This document shows positions 1 through 12,035 of a DNA stretch of 64,000 nt, piece by piece. The stretch is from Stropharia rugosoannulata. Taxonomy: Eukaryota; Basidiomycota; Agaricomycetes; Agaricales; Strophariaceae. The notes below the pieces were generated by a model. That model ran no database searches and was not told the origin of the DNA. It saw only the letters and a program-made list of their open reading frames with translations. Position 1 is the first letter of the stretch; each line of letters begins with the position of its first letter. The stretch is taken from NCBI GenBank assembly GCA_028532985.1, contig JANCIK010000002.1, positions 2,976,001 through 3,040,000 on the forward strand, read 5' to 3'. Position numbers and translations under genes: made by a program.

Positions 1-685
1 GCAGATTACAATGCCCGTATGCATCGATCACCTACCTTCACCTACGTACGATCTGGCTTGCGAGACTGGATCAGGCACAGGCCTCGTCTAATGATACTAG
101 AACTGAATCTTAGTGCCGTGCATACCAGTAAGTGCATAGATATGTAAATGGTTATATATATGTAGCAGGGTAGTAGCAGGTTGCGCATGCATCACGATAT
201 AATGTTGATATTACTGAGTGCATGGCGTGGTGCCCGTTGCGTTACTTATACTCAAGTGAGTTCAAGAACGCCAGCCTGCTGCAGAAGCTTTACTCCAGCA
301 GATAGCCTGTATTTTTTAGTTCACGCCCAAGCGCACTCTTTCGTGTTTGTGCCGTAAGTACCAGCACCAGCATAGGAACCCCTGTCATTCTTGCGTGCGT
401 ACCTGCTATGTATGGAGTACCCCTGTCTATAGGGGTGTGGCTGTGCTGCCATCAACAATTGCATCATAGTGACCCAAGTTGAATTGCAGCACTTATTGCA
501 TGCTAAGTAGTCCCATGTCAGTATAGTAATCGAAGCAAATTGAAGAGTCCATTTGGAGTCTATCCAAGTTCGGTCAAATTTCGGGATACAAATTGCTCCC
601 AAGGAACTCCAAGGAAGGTCACGCAAGTTATTACCGCTGTCCATACTCCTCCCTCCCCAGCCCTTCCCCAGCCTTTCCCGCTATT
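1..685. other. Upstream region of the branching-enzyme gene
   Basis: I see no gene here. The open frames on both strands are short and resemble no family. The last 40 bases before the ATG at 686 are rich in C and T (runs such as tccctccccagcccttcccc), as is common around fungal transcription starts. I infer promoter and 5' UTR. Confidence 0.5.
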
Positions 686-3198
686 ATGCCCACCGAGCCT
701 CTCGATCCTGCGACCATCCTTGACATTGATGGCTATCTCAAACCCAATGTCCCTGCGATTCTGCAGAGACACAACACTTTCAGAAAGTGGAAAGATACCT
801 TTGAGAAACATGAAGGAGGCTACGATAACTTCACCAAGGGTTATCTTAAGTTTGGTTTCAACATCAGTCCGAAAAACGAAGTAACCTACAGGGAATGGGC
901 TCCGAACGCTCAAGAAGCCTACCTCATTGGCGATTTCAGTAAGCTATGTCGCCGAGCTCGCTGACCATTGACTTATGTCGCTATTTAGATGAATGGAACA
1001 GATCAAGTCATAGAATGACGAAAGATGAGTTTGGGGTCTGGAGTTTAGTTCTACCTCCTCTACCGTCCGGCGCTTGTGCCATACATCATGATTCCAAAAT
1101 CAAAGTGTGTATTTATTTACTAGTTGGGAAAACCTCGGACTAATGACCCTGCAGATTTCCATGGTTATCCCTGATGGCTCTCGTATTGAACGAATCCCTG
1201 CCTGGATTAAACGAGTTACTCAAGACCTTGCGGTTTCTCCAGTTTACGATGCGCGCTTCTGGAATCCTCCCACTAAATATGTCTTCAAAAATGCACGACC
1301 CCCTAAACCCAACAACGTCAGGATATATGAGGCTCATGTTGGTATATCTTCAGCCGAGCCGAGAGTAGGAACGTACAAAGAATTCACGCAAAACATTTTG
1401 CCTCGTATCAAGAATTTGGGATACAATGTAATCCAACTGATGGCAGTAATGGAACACGCGTACTATGCATGTACGGTTAACCCTTTTTCAAAGACATAAA
1501 CTATGCTCACTAATCTTAGCCTTTGGTTATCAGGTTACAAGTTTCTTTGCTGCGACATCTCGCTGTGGAAGTCCTGAAGACCTCAAAGAACTCATAGATA
1601 CGGCACATGGAATGGGAATCACTGTTCTTCTCGACATTGTCCACTCGCACGCATGTAAAAATGTGCTAGATGGGATCAATGAATTCGACGGAACAGATCA
1701 TCTTTACTTCCATGAAGGGGTTAAAGGTAGACACGAGCTTTGGGACAGTCGCCTTTTTAACTATGGACATCATGAAGTTTTGAGGTTTCTACTTAGCAAT
1801 CTGCGTTTCTGGATTGAAGAATACTTCTTCGACGGATTCAGATTCGATGGCGTGACGAGCATGATGTACAAGCACCATGGCATAGGGACAGGTTTTTCCG
1901 GAGGCTACCATGAATACTTTGGTGATGGGGCTGACGAGGAAGGCATCGTTTACCTTATGCTGGTATGTTTCTATTTTTAATCTTCTGTATGCAACTAACC
2001 TTGTTCAAGGCCAATGATGCTATGCACGAGTTGTACCCCGATATCATTACGATTGCAGAGGACGTCTCGGGAATGCCATTACTTGGGAAGCCAGTGTCAG
2101 TTGGCGGGGTTGGTTTCGATTATCGGCTCTCTATGGCAATCCCAGATATGTGGATCAAGCTATTGAAACATAAACAGGACGACGAATGGGACATTGGCAA
2201 CATTGTTTTTACATTAACCAATAGACGTCATGGGGAGCGCAGCGTAGCCTACTGCGAGAGCCATGACCAAGCACTCGTAGGGGATAAGACTTTGGCATTT
2301 TGGCTTATGGACAAGGAAATGTGTATGAATCTTTTACTCTATCACCTGTTCATAGGTGACATTATATTTTCAGATACCCATATGTCGGATCTGACTCCAA
2401 TGACTCCGGTCATTGCTCGAGGATTAGCTCTCCATAAAATGATTCGGTTCGGATTATTTCTATATTCCATTTGCATAGCGACTTACGTTAACTTAGGCTG
2501 CTGACCCATTCGTTAGGAGGTGAAGGTTGGCTTAACTTTGAAGGCAACGAATTTGGGCATCCTGAGGTTAGATCACTGTTTAATAAGCCGAGTCGTCGTT
2601 TCTTACTTATTTTTGAAAATAAAAATAAAAATAGTGGCTCGATTTCCCTCGCGAAGGAAATAATAATTCTTTCCATTATGCTCGGCGGCAATGGAATGTC
2701 GTGGACGACTCTAATCTGCGCTACAAATATCTTAATAACTTCGACGCCGCTATGAATCATGTCGCTGCTCAATATGGATGGCTTGATTCTGCCCAAGTAA
2801 GACACAGTCCAGAAAAATTCACTGCTCCTTCCACTCAACAACCATTCACCCAGGCATATGTTTCCTTGAAAAATGAATCTGATAAAGTCATCGTGTATGA
2901 AAGGGCTGGTTTATTATTCGTATTCAACTTCCATCCCATGAAGAGCTTCACCGACTATCGCGTGGGCGTGGAAGAGGCTGGGGAGTACAAGATCATCCTC
3001 ACTAGCGATGAAGGTCGCTTCGGAGGATTCAATAACGTTATGTTAGACAGTCAATTCTTTACGACGCCCCTAGAGTGGAACGGTAGAAAAAACTTCTTGC
3101 AGGTATGCTACCTTAACTCATTTCGGAACCATAACAAAGCCAATTATCTTTCTAAGGTATACATACCAAGCAGAACTTGCATTGTGCTTGCCAAGTAA
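686..3198 (+). CDS. GLC3: 1,4-alpha-glucan branching enzyme
   Basis: Cytosolic GH13 enzyme that moves alpha-1,4-glucan segments to alpha-1,6 branch points during glycogen synthesis. Ten exons join in frame to 678 aa, the usual length for eukaryotic GBE. Introns are 939-988, 1105-1154, 1471-1519, 1963-2009, 2323-2373, 2447-2496, 2567-2634, 2797-2853 and 3103-3156. Visible in order are an N-terminal CBM48-like part ([16 protein letters not shown]), the conserved region before the barrel ([11 protein letters not shown]), the nucleophile motif [11 protein letters not shown], the acid/base motif ITIAEDVSG, the third catalytic Asp in [10 protein letters not shown], and the C-terminal all-beta domain ending in the stop at 3196. 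Intron 2797-2853 is a multiple of three without a stop, so it could be misread as coding. The ATG at 686 starts the family-like N-terminus. It converges with LEU2, whose stop is 174 bp away. Confidence 0.97.
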
Positions 3199-3372
3199 CT
3201 ATTAAGGTCAAACAGTGACATTGTAAATTCGTTAGAATTTGACTGCCCTATCTTGCGAATTCATGTCGCAGCTGTAGACTTACGATGAAGGACATGGACA
3301 CCTGTAGCTTAGAAAACCCTATATCTCATCTCGAGAAATTTTACAAAGTTCTGTATTTGATGTTGTCTTGCA

Positions 3373-4729
<1,357 letters not shown>

Positions 4730-4973
4730 ATTCTAGCACGATAATCGAATGAGACAGGGATAGTATGGTGGGAGCAAGGTGGAAGGAAAGATTCAGCATC
4801 GAGAGCAGGAGGTCGGGTATTATGTAGACATCTGTTCGGCCGAATCTAATCTCATGCCTGTTCTGGCCAGATACGATCAACAGGCCTGGGAAATAATTTT
4901 GAGCTGCATCCACTTTATGGCTTGCTTGTCAGATATCAAAGCATCCAGCCCATCGGTCGTTGAAGGTCGAATA

Positions 4974-6570
4974 ATGACAGCCAACGAAGCACCCCGTCCC
5001 TACTGTAAGAAACTGGTTCTCGATGCTGGACCCCTTCTGTCCTTATCCCCGCTGCGTGGACTTGCAGAAACCTATGTCACAGTACCCCAGGTCTTGGCCG
5101 AATTGAAGGATAGTCGGGCACGAGAACACTTCGAACGATTAGGGCTGTTGTCCGGAGTTAAAATCGAGATTAGGTCACCAGATGCTGTAAGCTTAGCGCA
5201 TGGTATGTATATGAATCTTTTATGCTCTGAGTTATCGCTCAATGAATATCAGTTGTTCAATGGGCAAAGAAGACGGGAGATTACTCTGTTTTGTCTCATG
5301 CTGATATATGTGTTCTCGCTCTCACTTATATGCTGAGTGAAGAGGACAAGAAAAAAAAGGAACGGGGCGCAACGGCAAGGATTTCGTTTCTCGGGATCTC
5401 TTATTTTCTAATTTTCCTCGTTGTAGTAGACAACTACAGGAGAAGTGCCCGTTTCAGATGCCGTGAACAACGATTATGCCGCAGAAACAAGTGCTACTGT
5501 TACCATCGAAGACGCTACTGAAGATGTTGCTGCCGAAGAACTCGCGGATGAACTTGAAAAGTCTACTTTGATAGATAAAGAAGAAGAACGAACTGATTCT
5601 GGCTGCCACCAAGAAGAGCAGTCCCCAAGTACACAAGAATGCGATAATCTCGAACCGCTTAACATGGAGATTACGCCGATATCCGAGCCCGCCCAAGATC
5701 CGGCTCAAAATCCAGCATCTGCGAGTCGTGATTCTCCTACACCTATATATGATGATCCCTCGGATGAAGATGACGGTGAAGGCGAGTGGATTACTCCGTT
5801 CAATGTCGCTCTCCATAAATCAAGGGCAGCGAATCTACTCCCTCATAATGATACCAATGTCAAAGGAAAGAAAGCGAAAACTATTGTGTCTGGCTGCATG
5901 ACTGGTGATTTTGCAATGCAAAACGTTCTTCTCCAAATGGGTTTGAACCTCGTTGGCTTGGAAGGGAAACGGATCGAACGCATTAAAAGCTGGGTGCTGA
6001 GGTGTCATGCGTGTTTTAAGTACGTTTCTGAATTACCTCTGAAACTCTTATTCGCTTACTGACTCGACCTTAACCAGAATATGTAAAGACAATTCCAAAA
6101 AATTCTGCCCATCATGCGGAAACCCCACGCTATTACGAGCGTCTGTGACAGTGTCCGCGCCTGATGCCGCTGCCGATTCACCTATTATGAAAGTTCACCT
6201 AAAACCAAATTTCCAATATAAAACTCGGGGAACAAAGTATTCAATTCCGGCACCGAAGGCAGGATCGGCAAAGACTGGTCCAGGAACTGGCTTAATCCTA
6301 AGAGAGGACCAGATAGAGTACATGCGTGCAAAGAAAAAAGCGGACAGCAAGCGCGAACGCGAGGAACGGAAGCTGACACAGGGAATTATGGGAAGTGGAG
6401 CTGACGAGAGGGCAGTTAGCAGTTGGATGGATCCTGACTGGGTCCCCGAAATTATCAGTGTTGGTTCGGGAGGAAAGGGACGATCAAGTCGCAACTCTAG
6501 AATGGACGGGGACATGCCTCAAGTCGGATATGGTCGGAAAAATCCCAACGAAAAGAGAAGAAAGAAGTGA
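4974..6570 (+). CDS. NOB1: 20S pre-rRNA D-site endonuclease Nob1
   Basis: PIN-domain nuclease that makes the final 3' cut of 18S rRNA in cytoplasmic pre-40S particles. Proposed introns 5203-5252, 5337-5439 and 6020-6077 give 461 aa, about the length of yeast Nob1. The PIN domain shows LVLDAGPLLSL (first catalytic Asp), VPQVLAELKD and LSHADICVLALTY. An acidic disordered middle follows, then the Nob1 zinc ribbon with two CxxC pairs (RCHAC, FCPSCG) and the conserved C-terminal segment rich in basic residues (VHLKPNFQYKTRGTKYS). The second intron (103 nt) is the weak point. Its donor (gtgaag at 5337) was chosen because it is the only nearby GT giving the right phase for the acceptor at 5439, which has a ctaat branch site upstream. 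The lysine-rich stretch after 5337 may be coding if another donor is used. Confidence 0.93.
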
Positions 6571-6870
6571 ACATATCTTTCATGACCTTTCTGTTTCGCA
6601 TGCTCCCGCTTTTCTTTTATCGCGTCTCAAAATTCATGTTGCTAATCCAACTCTGCTTTTGTTTTCAGTAGACACTTTATAACCCAAATGTTTCCTTTCG
6701 GCCTGAGATACCGGTAATGGGAACAGATTTTAAGCGTAGCTGCTTCCACCGATGGATTGAACCTTGCAAATATTGCTTTACTCACCCTTAGCATAATCTT
6801 TGTAAAATACTTCAAGCGAAACCGACGTGTTCCTGTATCAATGATATATTCACTTTATCCTGTATTAAAC

Positions 6871-7564
6871 TTATGTTGCAAGACTCCTGTTCATGAAGCG
6901 CCTTTTCTGAAACGACATCCACCACTTGCTGGGCTTGCCAGTACCGTCCGCGTACAACTTCTCAACCAACCGCGCAGCTAACTCCTGCCTCACTTGTGTT
7001 AGGTATTGGCGCAGATAATCTTAGGAGAATGATTAATAACATTCGGTGGCATAGTTATGTCGACATACCGGCATCAGCACGACTAGGGGGTGTAGCATAA
7101 TGTGCGTTCAGAGGAAAATTCGCGTCGCCCGGAATAGCGAAATTGTCGACAGAGAGTGTATTCAGAAGTTTAGAAGCTTCGATCTGGGTGGGGACTGTTC
7201 GAGCGGTACCCAGCTTCGATAGACAATCAGAAATGAAAAGGATGAGGACGATCAAGGTACGGTCGGCAGGTCCTTTAATCTCAAAGTTTCTAAAGAGGGA
7301 GTTGGCGCGAAACAGATCCAGGGTCTCGTCGATAATGTCCCCTTGCGATCCGTCAGCTATACAGTGTCAGCTACGCCATGGTGATTACTTGCAGCAGATA
7401 TAGATGTTACCGATAGGTGCAGGGCCACGTATTCTAGTCCGGATGGGCAATATAGACATATTTCCTATCTGGCGAACATCTGGTTCGTCATTTAAAGCAG
7501 AGTGATAGGCCTGGTTTGGTTAATGAATGCTTCGCGGACGGACGATAGGGACACATACAGGCAT
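6871..7564 (-). CDS. ARC18: Arp2/3 complex subunit 3 (p21-Arc)
   Basis: Structural subunit of the Arp2/3 actin-nucleating complex, which makes branched actin at endocytic patches. Four exons (7559-7564, 7411-7510, 7069-7356, 6871-7019) give 180 aa, the normal ARPC3 length. Family motifs are [59 protein letters not shown] and the C-terminal [16 protein letters not shown]. The first exon contributes only six coding bases (Met-Pro), so the start is invisible without splicing. Divergent from YVC1 with 195 bp between the start codons. Confidence 0.96.
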
Positions 7565-7759
7565 GGTTATAGGCAGATGTTGTTTACGTGTAATTGTCCA
7601 TCAGCCTATTAAGTCGCCAATGACGAGGGTCACCTGATAGTTGGGCGTTTTGGACTTACAACTGCAATAGAAGCTCTTGTGTGTTTGCTTGATTCTTCGT
7701 TGGACCAACTCTTTTGACGACTGCTATTATAGTCTGTCTCGTATATTGAAAACCATACT

Positions 7760-10700
7760 ATGGACATGCTCGACAGGGAAGACGACGCGGTCCTTCCGCC
7801 CACTAGGAGGAGACCCACTCCGGACACTATAACCAGTGAGATTTGTTGTTCGACTAGTGTTATTTCACTTTAATTCGAGTTATCCTCTTGCAGAAATAGT
7901 CAAGCGACTGCGTGCTCTTGCCTTATCTCTTCTTCCAGTGGAAGTGGACCCTGCCGCCTTAACTAACCCAGCAAGCAGCGTGATAACTCCGCAGGTGGTA
8001 AGCGCCTTCAAGGCTTCGGCTGGTGATTTCACAGAAGCTGTAAGAGATATAACTTCTGGATTGTGAACTTGAACTGACAGTGTCGTGTCTATAGCTTCCC
8101 TATTGCCTCTTGCGCGCAAAGGCGGAATTTCTGTGGGACGCTAACCATAATCCTGCTGACTACGACGAAAATCTGAGCAGGGGTATATGTTCATATATGT
8201 TTTATAATCTACTATGCATCTCACTCTTACACTTATAGCTACTGCATGCGAAGTCCTTGCTCGCAGAATTGTTCACACTGTGGATCCAGGTCAATTAAAG
8301 GACATTATGTCCACCAGGTACCGACATCGTCAGATTGATGGCGACGAAAGTGAATTGTCCAGCGCCTTAGAACTTGCAATTGATCAGCACTGGTACAAAT
8401 GCTCCATCTATCTTGAGTCGGCTAATATGAATGTTTCTTTACAGTACTATATTTCTGTCTTCATCGGAAGCCCAGGATAGTAAGTGACGCGTTTGGTATG
8501 CTTTTAGGCCTCTATTTTGACTACATTTTGGAAATTACTCAGTTGTCAATGCGTTGTGGGTAGGCGACCTAATCCAAAAGAATAACAAAGCACATGAAGT
8601 TGAATGTATGAGATCTATATAGTCTACACACGCAATCTACATGACACGAGGTTTTAGATGATACTTATGCCGACACCCGCGAACATACTTTTTGGGGTCA
8701 TTTCGATCCGGCGCGTTTATCCGTACCAAGGTTTGTAGTTAATGCCTGTTTCTCATTTCATCTATTCAAATACAATGATAGATACCAAAATATGTTTCGC
8801 ATATTTGTTTGGTTATTTTTTCTTGTCGTTTACTCTCGAGCGGGTATATCTCGTTTTACGCACTTCTGTGTGTGTGCTGATTGTTTCAACAGTTCGTGAA
8901 CCATTACAACGTCTGGATATTCGTAATAAAGGGTTGGATGAATCTGAAATCATTCTATATGTTATGTCCCTTGCTTTCATTCTCGAAGGCTAGTCTTTGT
9001 AAATTATTGTACTCAAGGTTATCACTGCTGATTACTATTATACTTCACAGATACCTACCGGGTTAGAAGATCATTCTTCATTGACCTGTTCCGTCTCTTA
9101 TGGCCTTTATAGTTCATAGCTCTCCTCAGATTCGTAACCTGGCGTGCATTCTCATTCTGGAGTGGCGTCGCTTTCATTACCGATTCACTTTTACTATCAG
9201 CCTTCATCTTGCGCATCTTGGGCCTTGTGGCTACGAATGAGGACGCAGAAAGTGCTTTGCGCCTTCGTAGTTTCCAAATTTTGAGCTGTGTATCTCCATT
9301 CTTGTGGTATGGTCTGATAACTTGGTGGTATTATACAGCCCCCTGATCTCTGATGTTCTTGTAGGATGAGTGAGTTTTACACTCCGAAAATTCGTCGCTC
9401 GATTAACCGTGGTATCCAGAGATTATCACCATTTTCGATGGTTACAAGTGCGTGTATCTCGTTTTAGCATGTTTCTACCACTCTATTCATTTTGAATCAA
9501 GGTATATGGGGACCATGCAAATTTGTGTTGCAAGGATGCTAAAAGAATCGGGAATATTTTTCGCTGTTGGTGTTAACAACCTTGGTGTCCATTGGATGCT
9601 TATTGGAAGTTAAGCTTCTTTCTCTTCTTGCCGTAGGTTTTGCACAGGGGCTCTATGCTTTGGATGCAGCAGACGGATCGACTGAGCCACCATCCACAGT
9701 ATGTCCAGTTACAACTCACGTAATCGGAAGCTTATGAATATTTGTTAGACTATTAATATTTTGATCCAAGGCCTCCTCCAGTACGTAGTTTGCTATTACG
9801 CATGCACGATTGTTTGGTCTAAAGCGTCACAGAGCACCAGATTATGAAAAATTTGCTTCCAGGTGACTTATCTTGATGTGGTATATTTTCTTGCCCTAAC
9901 TGTGACGACGTCTAGCCCAATTGGGTTGACGCTTTATTACTTGTGGGTTCTAGACCAGATATAATCCTCCCTCATTTTGACGGGCTATGGTTAGGTGGAA
10001 TGCAGTGACTGCCATCGTACTTCTGAACGTTCTGATTTCGCTCTTCTCCTCGGCCTACTCTGATGTAAGCTCATTATCCATCGATTTTACGTTGACCAAC
10101 ATGCAGTATCCAGGTCGTTGATGATGCAGAAGCTCAATATTTAGCTTTCTTTGCAAGCAAGACTGTAGGAATGATTCGGGCGCCGGATTCTTATGTATAT
10201 CCAGCACCATTCAATTTGATTGAGACTTTTCTCATTGCGCCCCTTGAGTAAGCAATTTCAGCTTTAGCTCGAAGCACATACACTGATGAACGACTGTACA
10301 GATTTTTCCCTGTTATAAGACTTAATGAAAAGCACTATGCAAAGGCAAGCTTTTAAGAATACTTTCATATCTTACGCTCATAATATACGGCTGTGTAGCT
10401 CAATCGCTATGTTATGGGAACAATCTTCTTCGTACCCTTGGTACTCATCGCCTTATACGAGTCCATGGCAAAGAGCCAAAAACATACATGGATGGACAAC
10501 TGGTTCCGTGGCAACGACGAAGGAGCAGAAGACACGCCTATTGCTCGGAATCCAATTGCAAATGATCCTAACCATCCGGGCTTAGAAATTAGCAAGGTTC
10601 CATTTGAAGAGTTGATCAAGGTGTTTCCTAACATTGCAGAAGTAAGCCACCCGTCCACACTTATCTGCAACTTGTGAATTTACTTATTCTGATTAATCCA

Positions 10701-10791
10701 GTCCGGAGAAACCGCAATCATGAAAGAGCTCAGCGACGTCAAAAAACGGCTTGAAGAAGTGCTTCAAAAGCTTGAAAAAATGCAATCTTGA
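7760..10791 (+). CDS. YVC1: Vacuolar TRP-type cation channel (Yvc1 family)
   Basis: Predicted fungal TRP-like channel of the vacuole membrane that releases Ca2+ to the cytosol. I fitted 23 exons giving an unbroken 615-aa frame (yeast Yvc1 is about 675 aa). Recognisable parts in order are ALPYCLLRAKAEF with ANHNPADYDEN; several hydrophobic segments such as FRIFVWLFFLVVYS, FITDSLLLSAFILRILGL and SGIFFALLSLLAVGFAQG; the pore-side stretch DYEKFASSPIGLTLYYLW; AVTAIVLLNVLISLFSSAYSD; then VVDDAEAQYLAFF and a cytosolic tail WFRGNDEGAED ending in a coiled coil. Unusual splicing: an 11-nt exon (9051-9061), a 5-nt exon (9365-9369) giving the end of W plus M plus one base, a clear GC-AG intron (gcaagc at 10345) and a probable second GC donor at 8989. 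The family assignment is firm; individual micro-exons are inference from frame and homology. Confidence 0.93.
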
Positions 10792-10996
10792 TATCTGTGG
10801 GTAAGTTTGTCGTCTCATTTAAATAAACAAAATGAAAGGACTAACGTAGTCGCCAGTTTTATGACTTTCAGTAACGTGCTCTTGAAACGCTTATGAAAAG
10901 ATAAATGTTGCCCGATGCTCGGACTCCATGCAAACAATTTATATCAAATTATACGAATATACTACGATTTACAGTTTCCTAGGGTAAAAACGTAGC

Positions 10997-11775
10997 TCAA
11001 GCGTTCCGCAACGGGTCTGGTACAGGACTACGGACAAGCTGTGTTAAGACACTCATCGACTGAACAAAATATGGACGGATCTCGTTGATCTCCATTGAGC
11101 AAAGGTTAGATAACTGGAAAATCCATAAGCATGCATGTTGTGGATTGTAACCAACAAAACTTGCACTGAGTTCACTGTGGTCCAGTGTTCTAAGACCTTC
11201 ACGACTTTTAGCCTGTCGGGCCTCCCGTATATCTTTTAGCAAGGACCTTAATTTGTCAGGGTTTTCCACATCATCAGAGGCACTGCATTTATTGAGTTTC
11301 TCCTGCTAATATTCACCATGCAAGGCAAGACATACGCATCCAGAATAACTTTGGCAATCTCTGCAAAACGAAAAGGTAAACTGCTGAAGGAAGTTTCGGT
11401 AGTTTCAAGTGTTAGCTTCTCTTGCAGGTAATCTGGTTATCGCAAATCTGAGTCTTCACCGATTATGACGAATGCAATGTGCGTACCGACTTGCAACCAA
11501 TCGGGGGGAATAATGTGGCATTTCTTCTTCAGTTTGAGGTCGACAGCTATCCAAATGGGGACTTTTGTTTTATTGGGAGGCCGTAGGGGTCCATAGGCAC
11601 CCTGCGGAGAACTTATTAACTGTTTAACGCGTGTTGATATGCATAGCTGATGCACCGATATAAAAGCAGTCTTCTCCATTGATATCAGAGGTACGATCTC
11701 TATCAGATGTTGACACGCGACAAGCTCCAATTCTGGAGGAGTTAACGATAACCGCAAAGAATGTGGTAATGCCAT
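10997..11775 (-). CDS. PSF2: GINS complex subunit Psf2
   Basis: Subunit of the GINS tetramer in the Cdc45-MCM-GINS replicative helicase. Exons 11656-11775, 11487-11601, 11336-11432 and 10997-11282 give 205 aa. If a further 42-nt intron at 11114-11155 is removed, the protein is 191 aa and continues ELSASF-LSNLCSMEINEIRP, which fits the family better. Motifs: PPELELVACQHLIEIVPLI near the start, GAYGPLRPP, VPIWIAVDLKLKKKC, IIPPDWL and LLKDIREARQAKSREGL. The first intron (51 nt) reads through in frame, so an intron-blind model would carry 17 extra residues after FIS. Divergent from haspin, with 260 bp between start codons. Confidence 0.95.
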
Positions 11776-12035
11776 CTCAGGAGGAAGAACTAAAGGAACT
11801 TGGAAGGAACCTAAACGGGTCCAATCAAAGTCATGTCTATAACTTGTGGATACACGTGATTATGTAGCGCGTCCCAGTTCACGGCGCACGCCCTGTATTT
11901 CCATAAGCGGCAGCAGCGGGCTTAACCACATATTTCAACCTTGTTTATCCTCTGTCCTTCATAGCCAGGATTAACTGCTCTGTACTTATACACACAGATC
12001 AGTCTGTTACTTTCTACTTTCTGTTCCAGCTTGCC

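Noticed and set aside
2797..2853. 19 extra residues in the branching enzyme
   Set aside because: The segment is a stop-free 57-nt stretch bounded by gtaaga and cacccag. Removing it restores the conserved GWLDSAQ-AYVSLK.
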